NCBI GenBank assembly: GCA_965208605.1 | Contig: OZ242345.1 | Coordinates: 1,488,001-1,552,000 of the forward strand | Length of the DNA: 64,000 nucleotides | Reading direction: 5' to 3' | Origin: UBA9659 sp965208605 | GTDB taxonomy: Bacteria > Pseudomonadota > Gammaproteobacteria > Pseudomonadales > Azotimanducaceae | In this document: positions 51,142 through 59,461 of the stretch, one piece after another | Position numbering within the stretch: the first letter of the stretch is position 1 | How the letters are laid out: every line of letters starts with the position of its first letter | Translations under genes and position numbers: made by a program | Notes under the pieces: model-generated | Databases searched by the model: none | What the model was told of the DNA's origin: nothing | The model's input: only the letters and a program-made list of their open reading frames with translations

Positions 51142-52988
51142 GATGTTTTCTCTCGCCGACTAAATATATTGAGGCGCCTGCCGACTAACAAAAACCCGGT
51201 GAGTAACAAGGGTAACAACACAATGTTAAGGAACTTAAGACCGGCACCCAGAGATTTAATATCCTTGTCCAGTTGATGGCGAACACTCCTGAGTTGCTTG
51301 CGAATGATGAGCTTTTCATCCTGGAACTGCTTTAAGGCGGCATTTTGTTCTGGCGTCAGGGTCAGCACACCATCGTTTATCCGGGCAGATTGCAACTCGC
51401 TGAGTTTTGCTTCCGTCTCGCTCAGACGCGCTTGTAAATCCTCTGAACTTTTCAAATAACTGGCTTCTGCTCGCCGGCGTAATTCCTCCACCCGGGTAAA
51501 GGGGCGCGAAAACTGACCCCGAGAGCGCACACTAATCAAAGCATTACTACCAGAAAGATTATCCACCAGGTTGGTAATAAAACTCCCGTTGTCAGCAAAA
51601 GCACTGCTGATCTGTTGCCCAAAAAAGTTCTGCACCTGGACCCAGAGTCGGTCAGATAATAGATCCGTGTCCGCCACCACCACTACCTGCAATTGCTCCG
51701 TTGACTGAATAACCTCTCCCTCATAGCCCTCAATGCCATCCGGGTAGGCGGTGGTCGCCGTGCCTGAGAGACGGACGGCGACCGGATAGGTTTCACCCGT
51801 TGCCGCAAAGCCTTGTTGTAAATCTTCAGGGCTGGACATGAATTGAAATTGAAAAGTATTAAACGGCATGGCCGCAGTGCTTGATGCAATCAACACTCTG
51901 GCATCAATGCCGGGGACTGCTTCCAGAGACAAAATGCCCGCGGTGGAAAAGTTGACGCCTTCCAGTGCTGCCATCACCAGATCGTCATCAGCAAAATTAT
52001 CCGCGGTGAAACCCAGAATGCCAAGATGCCGAGCCGAAGCACCAGTGGACAGGTTGACCATCAATGCGGCCTTAGCATCGCCGAGTATCTTCTCAGGACG
52101 AAACTCTAGGCCCCACTGCTCCAACAGGGGGTTCATGCCCGTTGCTACCCCCATCGCTGCCCCCATCGGTGCGGCTTGCCTCGGATCTTCCGTGTCGGCC
52201 AGCGGGTCCACGAAGACGAGCAGCTTGCCACCGGCCATGACGAACTGGTCAATAACAAAACGTTGCGAATCATCCAGCGCCCTCGGCTGTATGAGTAGCA
52301 ACAGACCCAGCCCTGCCAGGGTTTCGCTGGACAGCGCATTGAGCTCTTGCACCTGGAAGAGTTCCTGCAACTGTTGCACGGCGACCCAGGCGGGTTGCAC
52401 CTGATAGGTCGTCGGGTCGGTCTGGGCAGTCACTGGCAAAGTGGAAAATATACCCAGAGCAAATTTGCGGTCTGTGTTCAGGTTGTACACCAATTTGCTG
52501 AGTTCATATTCAAGGAACTCTTCCCGCTCCATCTGGAAGAAAGGAATAACCTCCCGGTCATCCAGTGCATTGGTGCCGGCAAGGCCAAAGTAAATCTCTT
52601 GCCCGGATTGATTGATGGGGACCTTCTGTAAGCCGAAGCCAGCAGCCTGATCTTCTTCTTCAGAAAATGCCTCAGGGTCAATCACCTGGAGTTTAATCTT
52701 GCCGTTTGCGCCCAGGACGTATTCTTCTAGCATTTCCTGCACGCGCAGTGCGTAGGAACGCAAAGAGGTGAGGTCTTCACTGGCACTACTGGAAAAGAAA
52801 AAATAAAGATTTATCGGTTCATCAATGTCTTGGAGTATTTCCTCAGTGCCCGCCGACAGGGTGTAGAGTTTGTTAGCCGTCAAGTCCAGCCGCCAGCCGC
52901 CGAAGAATTGATTATTGATTAGTGTAAATAGCAGGAAGGTCACAAAAACAGCAACCAGAGAGGTTATAAAATTGATGCCTTTTAACAT
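51138..52988 (-). CDS. GldG-like ABC system membrane component
   Basis: The 616-residue protein has membrane segments at both ends (about 8-28 and 585-605) and a large periplasmic part with RLDLTANKLYTLSAGTEEIL. A late coiled coil follows (LQARLSETEAKLSELQSARI). This is the GldG/ABC-associated auxiliary architecture. A small 12-nt repeat (PMGA AMGV ATGM, about 52132-52172) interrupts it. Transported substrate unknown. Confidence 0.85.
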   Translation of the reverse strand: MLKGINFITSLVAVFVTFLLFTLINNQFFGGWRLDLTANKLYTLSAGTEEILQDIDEPINLYFFFSSSASEDLTSLRSYALRVQEMLEEYVLGANGKIKLQVIDPEAFSEEEDQAAGFGLQKVPINQSGQEIYFGLAGTNALDDREVIPFFQMEREEFLEYELSKLVYNLNTDRKFALGIFSTLPVTAQTDPTTYQVQPAWVAVQQLQELFQVQELNALSSETLAGLGLLLLIQPRALDDSQRFVIDQFVMAGGKLLVFVDPLADTEDPRQAAPMGAAMGVATGMNPLLEQWGLEFRPEKILGDAKAALMVNLSTGASARHLGILGFTADNFADDDLVMAALEGVNFSTAGILSLEAVPGIDARVLIASSTAAMPFNTFQFQFMSSPEDLQQGFAATGETYPVAVRLSGTATTAYPDGIEGYEGEVIQSTEQLQVVVVADTDLLSDRLWVQVQNFFGQQISSAFADNGSFITNLVDNLSGSNALISVRSRGQFSRPFTRVEELRRRAEASYLKSSEDLQARLSETEAKLSELQSARINDGVLTLTPEQNAALKQFQDEKLIIRKQLRSVRHQLDKDIKSLGAGLKFLNIVLLPLLLTGFLLVGRRLNIFSRREKTS

Positions 52989-52992
52989 GTGT

Positions 52993-53754
52993 TTAGCCCC
53001 CCTTCTTCATATCCAGGACGAGGGAAGACGCCCCTAGCCAGACGACTATCATCGACACAAAGAACAGAAAATCTTGCAGGCTCAGTACACCTTTGGACAC
53101 GGCGGTAAAGTGCGTCAGAAAACTCAAACTGGCAAGCGTATCCAGCAGCACCAACGGCACCCAGCCCTTGAACGCATTGAGTACCAAAGGGAAGCCGGCC
53201 ATCACAAACAGCAGGCACACAAAACTACACAGCACAAATGCAATGACTTGGCTTTTCGTGAGTGCCGACATGCAAGAGCCGATGGCGATGAAGCCACCCG
53301 CCATGAGCCAACTGCCAATATAACTGGCAAGGATGACGCCATTGTCCGGGTCTCCCAGATAGTTCACCGTGAGCCAGAGCGGGAAGGTCAGCAAGAGGGC
53401 CAGGCCCGCAAACAACCAAGCGGCGAGGAATTTCCCCAGTAGCAGATCACGACGGGCAATGGGCAGGGTCAACAAGAGTTCAATGGATCCGGACTTCCTT
53501 TCCTCGGACCAGATACGCATGGAAATGGCAGGGATCAAAAACAGATAAAGCCAAGGATGAAAGGTAAAAAATGGAATCAGATCTGCTTGCTGGCGTTCAT
53601 ACAAACTCCCAAAGTAGAAGGTGAACATGCCCGACAAGGCAAGAAATATCAGAATAAACACATAGGCTATGGCGGTGGAAAAATAACTTTGCAACTCCCG
53701 CTTCAGCACCGTCATCAATTTTCTAGGCACTATTGTTGATCTTATTGTTGGCAT
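52993..53754 (-). CDS. ABC transporter permease, GldF-like
   Basis: The 253-residue ABC-2 permease has six hydrophobic segments and the motif ISMRIWSEERKSGSIELLLT, followed by PIARRDLLLGKFLAAW, typical of GldF/CcmB-like exporters. It overlaps the ATPase gene by 13 bases. Confidence 0.88.
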   Translation of the reverse strand: MPTIRSTIVPRKLMTVLKRELQSYFSTAIAYVFILIFLALSGMFTFYFGSLYERQQADLIPFFTFHPWLYLFLIPAISMRIWSEERKSGSIELLLTLPIARRDLLLGKFLAAWLFAGLALLLTFPLWLTVNYLGDPDNGVILASYIGSWLMAGGFIAIGSCMSALTKSQVIAFVLCSFVCLLFVMAGFPLVLNAFKGWVPLVLLDTLASLSFLTHFTAVSKGVLSLQDFLFFVSMIVVWLGASSLVLDMKKGG

Positions 53755-54686
53755 GTGGCCTCCGCCTCCTCTGTTAGGCTTCTAAACACATCATCCAGTT
53801 TGCCTTGCTCCACATAGATGCTGGATGTCTGCCAGCCATGCGCACTGGATAATTCGTAAATATCGGGCAACAAATTGGGCTGCCCCGGGACCGGAAAGAT
53901 AAGCAGACCCTCGGCAGTCCGGGTCACATTATTCACTCCTTTGAGCCCGCTCAGCAGGGTTACCGCTGCATCGGGAAGCTGTTCGTCTTGAAAGGAAAGC
54001 GACACCGCACCCCGAAAAGATGATTTTGCCAAGAGTTCCGCAGGCGTACTGTCGGACACAATCTTACCCGCCGCCAAGATCATCACCCGATTGCACACGG
54101 CACTAACCTCTTCAAGAATGTGGGTTGATATGATGACTATCTTTTCTTTGGAAAGCCCCTTGATCATCTCCCGCACCTGATGTTTTTGGTTGGGGTCCAG
54201 ACCATCGGTAGGTTCATCAAGAATTAATATATCTGGCTCGTGGAGTATCGCCTGGGCAAGACCTACTCGACGCTTGAATCCTTTAGACAGGGTTTCAATC
54301 TTCTGATGCAGGACGCCACCGAGGGACATGGTATCAACCGCCCGCTCAACTGCGACTCTGGCCTCCTTGCCGTAATAACCACGCACCGCCGCGATGAAAG
54401 CCAAAAACCCAGCGGGCGTCATTTCCTCATAGCAGGGCGCGCCTTCTGGTAGATATCCTATGTGGGACTGGGCTTGCATAGTTTCTTCTGGCAGAGAGTG
54501 CCCCCAGATAGAAATTCCTCCCGAGGTGGGTGCTAAAAATCCGGTCAGCATCTTCATGGTGGTGGATTTACCCGCACCATTGGCACCGAGGAAGCCTAAA
54601 ATCTCCCCTGGCATTAATTTGAAGGACAGCTTTTCCACTACCAAGAGGTCGCCGTATGCTTTGCTTAACTCTTGTACCTGAATCAT
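53742..54686 (-). CDS. ABC transporter ATP-binding protein, GldA-like
   Basis: The 314-residue ATPase has Walker A GANGAGKST, a Q-loop (HIGYLPEGAP), signature LSKGFKRRVGLAQA, Walker B ILILDEPTDGLDP and the switch His (ISTHILEE). A C-terminal extension of about 90 residues follows, as in GldA-type proteins. It is the first gene of the operon ATPase-permease-GldG-DUF4340. Confidence 0.92.
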   Translation of the reverse strand: MIQVQELSKAYGDLLVVEKLSFKLMPGEILGFLGANGAGKSTTMKMLTGFLAPTSGGISIWGHSLPEETMQAQSHIGYLPEGAPCYEEMTPAGFLAFIAAVRGYYGKEARVAVERAVDTMSLGGVLHQKIETLSKGFKRRVGLAQAILHEPDILILDEPTDGLDPNQKHQVREMIKGLSKEKIVIISTHILEEVSAVCNRVMILAAGKIVSDSTPAELLAKSSFRGAVSLSFQDEQLPDAAVTLLSGLKGVNNVTRTAEGLLIFPVPGQPNLLPDIYELSSAHGWQTSSIYVEQGKLDDVFRSLTEEAEATCQQ

Positions 54687-54851
54687 CTCGTTGTACTCTA
54701 TTTTGACATGTTATTGACCAGAAGTTATTGACATGCAGTTGTGAACACCTGTGTTGGATACCTCAGGGCGGGCTATGGTATATCATCACTCCTCGCCTTG
54801 ACTATAATTGACTTGGGCAGGGTTAGTGCCCTTCCGCCCCGTCACGTGATA

Positions 54852-54893
54852 CTACAGTCGTGATGCTATAGTTGTAATGCTACAGTCGTGATG
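54852..54893. repeat. 14-nt tandem repeat upstream of HAD gene
   Basis: Three adjacent 14-mers, CTACAGTCGTGATG, CTATAGTTGTAATG and CTACAGTCGTGATG, lie 20 bases before the HAD gene start. The 54687-54912 gap holds no gene otherwise. Confidence 0.85.
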
Positions 54894-54912
54894 CTCTATT
54901 TGTGACCTACTT

Positions 54913-55593
54913 ATGACCATTTTTGTTCATTTACCGCAAGCCATTATTTTTGATCTGGACGGGACCCTTTTAGATACGGAACCGCTGTACAGCAGAGCCA
55001 TGCAAAGGGTGCTAGACCCCTTCGGACACACCTATAGCCTGGCATTACAGAGAAAATCCGTGGGCAGTGACTCACGCCACACGGCGCAATCAACCATTGA
55101 CGAATTCGACTTGCCACACACCTCTGACGAACTGTTGACTGAGCGAGAAGTCCATCTCAATAAATTCTTCCCGGACGCTGGAGAAATCAAGGGCGCCGGC
55201 GATTTTATATTCAGGGCGGCCGCAAAGGGCATCCGTCTTGGGCTGGCAACCAGTTCTCAGCGACACCTCTGTGAACTCAAGTTGCACGGTCGAAGATGGA
55301 CCCACCTCTTGGACACTATTGTCTGTGGTGACGATGACGACTTGACTGCTGGCAAGCCAGCCCCGGATATATTTTTACTCTGCGCGGCAAGAATGGGCGT
55401 CACACCGCAAGACGGCACGCAACAAAATGGCACGCAGGAAAATATACTAGCGTTTGAAGATTCCAGAAACGGTATTGAAGCAGCAAAAGCGGCGGGAATG
55501 ACGGTCGTTGCCGTGATAAATCCTTATGCGACTGCAGCAGACCGGCGCTTAGCGGATTATACGATTAAGGATTATGTCGGCCTCTTGGAATAG
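54913..55593 (+). CDS. HAD-superfamily phosphatase, beta-PGM-like
   Basis: The 226-residue protein has HAD motif I FDLDGT with Asp14 and Asp16, motif II LATSS, the Lys of GKPAPDIF and motif IV FEDSRNGIEAAKAAGM. The helical cap follows motif I as in the phosphoglucomutase/pseudouridine-phosphatase branch. Substrate unknown. A small repeat (DGTQ QNGTQ near residue 172) sits in a loop. Confidence 0.88.
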   Translation: MTIFVHLPQAIIFDLDGTLLDTEPLYSRAMQRVLDPFGHTYSLALQRKSVGSDSRHTAQSTIDEFDLPHTSDELLTEREVHLNKFFPDAGEIKGAGDFIFRAAAKGIRLGLATSSQRHLCELKLHGRRWTHLLDTIVCGDDDDLTAGKPAPDIFLLCAARMGVTPQDGTQQNGTQENILAFEDSRNGIEAAKAAGMTVVAVINPYATAADRRLADYTIKDYVGLLE

Positions 55594-55602
55594 ACGCTTC
55601 TG

Positions 55603-56055
55603 CTATTTTGGTTTTTTATCCTGGTCTCGTCGATTCGTCCCCTGCGTCATCCGATTCCAGAAGTCTAGATTTTGCTCCATGGCTTTGCGCATCACTTTAA
55701 GCGGTTCTGCCTCGGTAATGTCACGCAACGTCTTTCGGTATCTTTCCTGCTGCTCAATGAAGGTCATGATGCTTTGTTCAATATATCTACCAATAAAACT
55801 TTGCATCTTGTCACCGTAAAATCGTATCAGCTGTTCCAGCACCCTGTTGGTCAGAATAGGCTCATGCCCTTCATCTTCTTGTTCAGAGATGATTTGCACC
55901 AGCACTGAGCGGGTTAAGTCCTTTTCTGTTTTGAAGTCAAGGACGCTAATTGATTCGCCTTTTACTATGAGTTTCCGAATATCCTCAAGATTGACATATT
56001 TGCTCTGCTCAATGTCGTAGAGTCTTCGGTTTGGATATTTTTTAAATACACGCAT
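55603..56055 (-). CDS. phaR: Polyhydroxyalkanoate synthesis regulator PhaR
   Basis: The 150-residue protein has the PHB/PHA accumulation regulator DNA-binding start (KKYPNRRLYDIEQSKYVNLE, DIRKLI, VLDFKTEKDLTRSVLVQII) and a helical PHB_acc domain after it. It represses PHA granule genes in many bacteria. No PHA synthase is in this window. I chose ATG 56055 (MRVFKKYPNRR), which is where the family begins; earlier in-frame ATGs add only a short tail. Confidence 0.9.
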   Translation of the reverse strand: MRVFKKYPNRRLYDIEQSKYVNLEDIRKLIVKGESISVLDFKTEKDLTRSVLVQIISEQEDEGHEPILTNRVLEQLIRFYGDKMQSFIGRYIEQSIMTFIEQQERYRKTLRDITEAEPLKVMRKAMEQNLDFWNRMTQGTNRRDQDKKPK

Positions 56056-56222
56056 GGCTTGCCGTATGGTTGCTGAGATAATAGCTCCTGCGCCCATTGT
56101 GCATTGAACAATTTAGATTTGTCCAGATTAAAGACCGGTTGAAGAGTGCTATGATAAACCTATTGCAAGATTCCCCCAGACAAACAACCAGTACATTTTG
56201 ATGGGCCAGGCAGGAGACAGGA

Positions 56223-56519
56223 ATGAAAATCACAGTGGATGTTGACATCACCCCAGAAGAATTAAGGAAGTTTCTTGGTCTTCCAAAGATTGAAAAGTTA
56301 CAGGAAGAAATGCTAAAAGCAGCGCAAAAACGCTTGGCAGAATCGGGGCAGTCGATGGTTTCCGACTTGATGACGGGAGCGGTACAACCGATGATGGCAT
56401 ATCAGCAATGGTTGCAACGGATGATGGCCGGTGCCTCATCCTCAAGAAGGGAGGCAGGAGGGGAGTCAAAATCAGAGCCGGAATCAGAGTCAAAAACATC
56501 GAGCAACAAGGAACACTAG
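56223..56519 (+). CDS. Small DUF6489-like protein
   Basis: The 98-residue protein starts MKITVDVDITPEELRKFLGL, then PKIEKLQEEMLKAAQKRLAE, a pattern I associate with DUF6489 proteins; function unknown. It has an amphipathic helical middle and a Ser/Glu/Lys-rich tail from three 12-nt repeats (56463-56498). It is divergent from phaR, and its small helical form near a PHA regulator would suit a phasin-like role, which is only a guess. Confidence 0.6.
   Translation: MKITVDVDITPEELRKFLGLPKIEKLQEEMLKAAQKRLAESGQSMVSDLMTGAVQPMMAYQQWLQRMMAGASSSRREAGGESKSEPESESKTSSNKEH
56463..56498 (+). repeat. 12-nt tandem repeat at DUF6489-like C-terminus
   Basis: Three in-frame 12-mers, GAGTCAAAATCA, GAGCCGGAATCA and GAGTCAAAAACA, encode ESKS, EPES and ESKT. 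Confidence 0.85.
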
Positions 56520-56521
56520 TC

Positions 56522-57364
56522 ATGACAGCAACAGACACTGCGGAAGACGCTTCAGAAGAGAAGGCCGCGACCCAGGATAGCAGCAGGCCCGGCAGAGGTA
56601 CCGCGCTGATCACCGGCGCATCGTCTGGCATAGGGGAAGCATTTGCGCACCTGCTTGCCACCGAGGGATTCAACCTCGTCCTGACCGCAAGACGTACTGA
56701 GCGGCTGGAAGCGTTACAAACCGCCCTGGCAAATGACACCCCCTCCATAGTAGTCAAGATCATCAGCATGGACCTAGGTGAGGCCGAGGGCGCGCAACGT
56801 CTCTGTGAGGAAATTGAGCACCTTGATATAGAGATTGATCTGCTGATCAACAATGCCGGCATGATGACGCGGCAAGCCTTGATGGATACCGACCCGGATG
56901 AAGTGCAACAACTGCTGACCCTCAACATCACGGCACTGACCCAGCTGACGCATCACTTTTTGCAGAAGATGCGCCACCGGGACCATGGCCGGATACTCAA
57001 TGTAGCATCCATTGCGGCATTCCACCCCTTATCCGGGGCAGACACCTATGCTGCCAGCAAGGCGTATGTGCTGTCCTTGTCGGAAGCTCTGTCCGAACAG
57101 CTTAGCGGTACGGGCGTTTCCGTTACGGCTCTCTGTCCCGGATTAACAGCTACCGAAATGGTTGGGGACCTGCTCACAATAGCGCCATCCTTCATCGTAC
57201 AATCATCCGAAGATGTCGCTCGGGAAGGTTTTGATGCCTTGATGAAGCGGGAAGCGGTGCGGATATCCGGGCAAGCCAACAATTTGGCACTTATCTGGGC
57301 GAAGCATCAACCCCGATGGCTGATGAGAGGCCTGGGCGGCGCCCTGTCAAAATTCATGCACTGA
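56522..57364 (+). CDS. Short-chain dehydrogenase/reductase
   Basis: The 280-residue SDR has TALITGASSGIGEAFAHLLA, the NNAG motif, Ser in NVASIAAFHP and the YAASK active site. Start ATG 56522 follows AAGGA and lies two bases after the previous stop, so the two genes are coupled. The first 25 residues are a charged extension. The substrate is unknown. Its last 18 bases overlap the end of the methyltransferase gene on the other strand. Confidence 0.9.
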   Translation: MTATDTAEDASEEKAATQDSSRPGRGTALITGASSGIGEAFAHLLATEGFNLVLTARRTERLEALQTALANDTPSIVVKIISMDLGEAEGAQRLCEEIEHLDIEIDLLINNAGMMTRQALMDTDPDEVQQLLTLNITALTQLTHHFLQKMRHRDHGRILNVASIAAFHPLSGADTYAASKAYVLSLSEALSEQLSGTGVSVTALCPGLTATEMVGDLLTIAPSFIVQSSEDVAREGFDALMKREAVRISGQANNLALIWAKHQPRWLMRGLGGALSKFMH

Positions 57365-58414
57365 GCGGAGCGATGATTGGCTTCTGTGCATGCTCAGCAA
57401 TTCATAATCTGGATGTTCATAGTCTAGCTGGTCATCAACGGATGACAATTTTTCAACAGTGGCTTTAATCGCGTATTCCGATTCATCAATACCTATCCAT
57501 TTTCTATGTAGTAGTTGCGCGGCCTTCAAGCTGGTCCCGGAACCACAAAAACAATCCAGCAGCATGCTTGCCGAGTCGGACGAGGTGCGAATGATCAGCT
57601 CCAATAACGCATGATTTTTTTCTGTTGGATAAACCGGATAGGGTGGATCTCTATATTCCCAAATGTCTTGGATTCTTTTGCCTTCTTGTTCATCAGAAAA
57701 AATGATTTTTCTCGGATTCCCCGTTGACGACCATTCAATCAAGCCCTCAGCATCCCATTGCTCCAATGTTTTGACATTAGTCCTCCAGTGTCTACCCTTC
57801 GGGGGATAGATGTTTTTGAACGGCTGGCATGATTTACCTTTTTCCGTTTCACCCGGCGCATGAATAGGCACGGTGGTATAGCTTCTGCCTTGCTTGGTTT
57901 TGGGAAATAGCCTTTCCAGGTCTGCTTCGGTGTACTTTTCCTTGGGTTCATTCCAAATAGGTGTATTTGTTTTGGAATAGAAGAGCAGCATGTCTTTTAT
58001 GTTGCCGTATCCGATACGGGGGAAGTTCTTCGGATTACATTTTATTCTCGTAATATCATTCCGGAAATTTTTGATACCAAAAACTTCATCCATCATCACC
58101 TTCACATAATGTCCGACCTTGTAATCTATGTGCAGATAAATGGAACCACGGTCAGATAACAACTCTCTGAGCAACAGCATCCTTGTCCGCAGGGAATCAA
58201 TAAAATCCTTGCCTATCAGTTTGTCCGAATAGGCAATGTTTCCATTTTTGGAATTGCTTATTGTGGAGGCTCTGCCATCCGTTATCGTAAAATTTCCGTT
58301 GGTCGAAAATGGCGGGTCAATATAAACCAAATCAATTTTGCCCGCCAAGTCTCTATTAGCGAGCAAATAGTTCAGGCCTTCAAGATTGTCCCCGTGGATG
58401 AGTAAATTTTTCAT
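57347..58414 (-). CDS. DNA methyltransferase, beta-class (Mod-like)
   Basis: The 355-residue protein has motif IV LVYIDPPFSTNGNF near residue 34 and the AdoMet motif LLDCFCGSGTSLKAA near 288-302, in the order of beta-class N6-adenine/N4-cytosine enzymes. A MLLLRELLSDRGSIYLHIDY segment follows the catalytic motif, as in type III Mod subunits, but it is shorter than Mod, and no Res or other nuclease gene is adjacent. It looks like a stand-alone methyltransferase. Confidence 0.9.
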   Translation of the reverse strand: MKNLLIHGDNLEGLNYLLANRDLAGKIDLVYIDPPFSTNGNFTITDGRASTISNSKNGNIAYSDKLIGKDFIDSLRTRMLLLRELLSDRGSIYLHIDYKVGHYVKVMMDEVFGIKNFRNDITRIKCNPKNFPRIGYGNIKDMLLFYSKTNTPIWNEPKEKYTEADLERLFPKTKQGRSYTTVPIHAPGETEKGKSCQPFKNIYPPKGRHWRTNVKTLEQWDAEGLIEWSSTGNPRKIIFSDEQEGKRIQDIWEYRDPPYPVYPTEKNHALLELIIRTSSDSASMLLDCFCGSGTSLKAAQLLHRKWIGIDESEYAIKATVEKLSSVDDQLDYEHPDYELLSMHRSQSSLRSVHEF

Positions 58415-58438
58415 TTATTTAGCTGGGCTTTCTGTTCA

Positions 58439-58711
58439 TCATCTGGTCATCATCTGGTCATCAATTGTGGCTAGGGAAAAGGTTGGTAATTCCATAATCG
58501 CCTTGGCAAGGGCTCGATCCTTTTCGGTTATCTGATGCCCCGCATCGTGGGTGTTCAGTTTGATGGAGACACGATTATAAACATTGCACCAGTCAGGATG
58601 ATGCTGGTGTTGTTCGGCTAATTCAGCGACCTCCGTCATAAATTGAAACGCTTCTTTGAAATTCCGGAAGCTCAATTCCAGACCTAGCCCTTCGTCAGTT
58701 TCATGCCACAT
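58439..58711 (-). CDS. Pterin-4a-carbinolamine dehydratase
   Basis: The 90-residue protein has the family motif EQHQHHPDWCNVYNRVSIKL then NTHDAGHQITEKD, with the catalytic His pair in HHPDW. It regenerates pterin cofactor after hydroxylation reactions, or acts as a transcription coactivator. I chose ATG 58711 (MWHETDEG), with AAGGA upstream. A longer frame from TTG 58810 would add a nine-residue repeat from the array at 58740-58786, which is unlikely. The end MMTR derives from an 11-nt repeat. Confidence 0.88.
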   Translation of the reverse strand: MWHETDEGLGLELSFRNFKEAFQFMTEVAELAEQHQHHPDWCNVYNRVSIKLNTHDAGHQITEKDRALAKAIMELPTFSLATIDDQMMTR

Positions 58712-58739
58712 GCTGGGAGTCCTTTTTAGATGATTTATA

Positions 58740-58786
58740 CGGCTTATACCAGTTGCACGGCTTATACGGCTTATACCAGTTGCACG
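58740..58786. repeat. 27-nt tandem repeat upstream of pterin dehydratase
   Basis: The 20-base CGGCTTATACCAGTTGCACG occurs at 58740 and again at 58767, a period of 27. It lies between the pterin dehydratase start and the membrane protein gene and may include part of their shared promoter region. Confidence 0.8.
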
Positions 58787-58884
58787 ACCTATACGAGTCC
58801 TGCATGTCAATGCTCATCTGCAGCTTCCGTTCCGGCTAGTTGTTGCCCGGATATTGACTATAATACCAAGTCCGAAGCAGGAAG

Positions 58885-59238
58885 ATGGTGCCTCTGTTGC
58901 ACAAGCTACTACACAAGCTACTCCACAAGCTCAGCTGCATGGGCGCATTGCGCAGTATGTTGCATGGGACAGCACTGCTATTGACCCTGTTGATGCCATT
59001 CGCATGGCAGCCGGATAGGTCTGCCGAGGGCTGGAATATGTTTTTTGACGGCATTCTTCCCGCCATAGCACCCCTGGTGGTGATCGTCATCATGCTGGAC
59101 ATTATGATGAGCCATATCTGGAAATCAGACGCCGACGAGCCCAGCATTACCCGCCTGAACCAGATTATCAAAGCGCATCTGCTCGTCGGGGGGCTACTGC
59201 TGGCGGCCTGGTTGGGTTATTTCTTGCCCCGGCTGTGA
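58885..59238 (+). CDS. Small membrane protein, unrecognised
   Basis: The 117-residue protein has about three hydrophobic segments (about 24-40, 57-74 and 95-113). Its start is uncertain: from 58885 it contains LLHKLLHKLLHK, encoded by three 12-nt repeats (58894-58929), while an ATG at 58939 would skip it. It lies just upstream of tRNA-Met. No family recognised. Confidence 0.65.
   Translation: MVPLLHKLLHKLLHKLSCMGALRSMLHGTALLLTLLMPFAWQPDRSAEGWNMFFDGILPAIAPLVVIVIMLDIMMSHIWKSDADEPSITRLNQIIKAHLLVGGLLLAAWLGYFLPRL
58894..58929 (+). repeat. 12-nt tandem repeat at membrane protein N-terminus
   Basis: Three in-frame 12-mers, CTGTTGCACAAG, CTACTACACAAG and CTACTCCACAAG, each encode LLHK. Confidence 0.85.
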
Positions 59239-59276
59239 TAAGACCATTGTAATAAGACCCTTGTGATGAAACCATA
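59235..59276. repeat. 14-nt tandem repeat before tRNA promoter
   Basis: Three 14-mers (GTGATAAGACCATT, GTAATAAGACCCTT, GTGATGAAACCATA) span the stop of the membrane protein gene and abut the -35 box of the tRNA-Met promoter. Confidence 0.8.
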
Positions 59277-59305
59277 TTGACAATAAACGTCCTGACCGAG
59301 ACAAT
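59277..59305 (+). promoter_or_regulatory. Sigma70 promoter for tRNA-Met
   Basis: A perfect -35 box TTGACA (59277-59282) is followed after 17 bases by GACAAT (59300-59305), and then by a GC-rich stretch GCGCGCCC near the start point. A GC-rich discriminator is typical of stable-RNA promoters under stringent control. Confidence 0.7.
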
Positions 59306-59327
59306 GCGCGCCCTCGCAGGAGCCAGT

Positions 59328-59404
59328 GGCTACGTAGCTCAGTCGGTTAGAGCACAGCATTCATAATGCTGGGGTCGGTGGTTCAAGTCCACCCGTAGCT
59401 ACCA
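59328..59404 (+). tRNA. tRNA-Met (CAU), elongator type
   Basis: The 77 bases fold as a cloverleaf: acceptor GGCTACG/CGTAGCT (ending in a G-U pair), D arm AGCTCAGTCGGTTAGAGC, anticodon stem CAGCA/TGCTG around TTCATAA with anticodon CAT (59362-59364), T arm GGTGG-TTCAAGT-CCACC, and encoded CCA. The anticodon arm and body closely resemble E. coli elongator tRNA-Met, and it lacks the three G-C pairs of an initiator. The EF-G gene starts 58 bases later. Confidence 0.96.
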
Positions 59405-59461
59405 CCCATTGCCGCGGCGCGTAGGCACACCCAAACTGTAATTATACAAAGAGCTATTGTA

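Noticed and set aside
54852..54893. Iterons of a replication origin
   Set aside because: There are only three 14-mers, with no replication gene or DnaA-type box nearby, and similar arrays occur elsewhere in the window.
58712..58810. N-terminal extension of the pterin dehydratase with nine-residue repeats
   Set aside because: It would need a TTG start without a ribosome site, whereas ATG 58711 has a good site and matches the usual protein length.
59328..59404. tRNA-Met as an integration site for a mobile island
   Set aside because: No integrase lies near, no duplicated 3' tRNA end was seen downstream, and the next gene is a core elongation factor.
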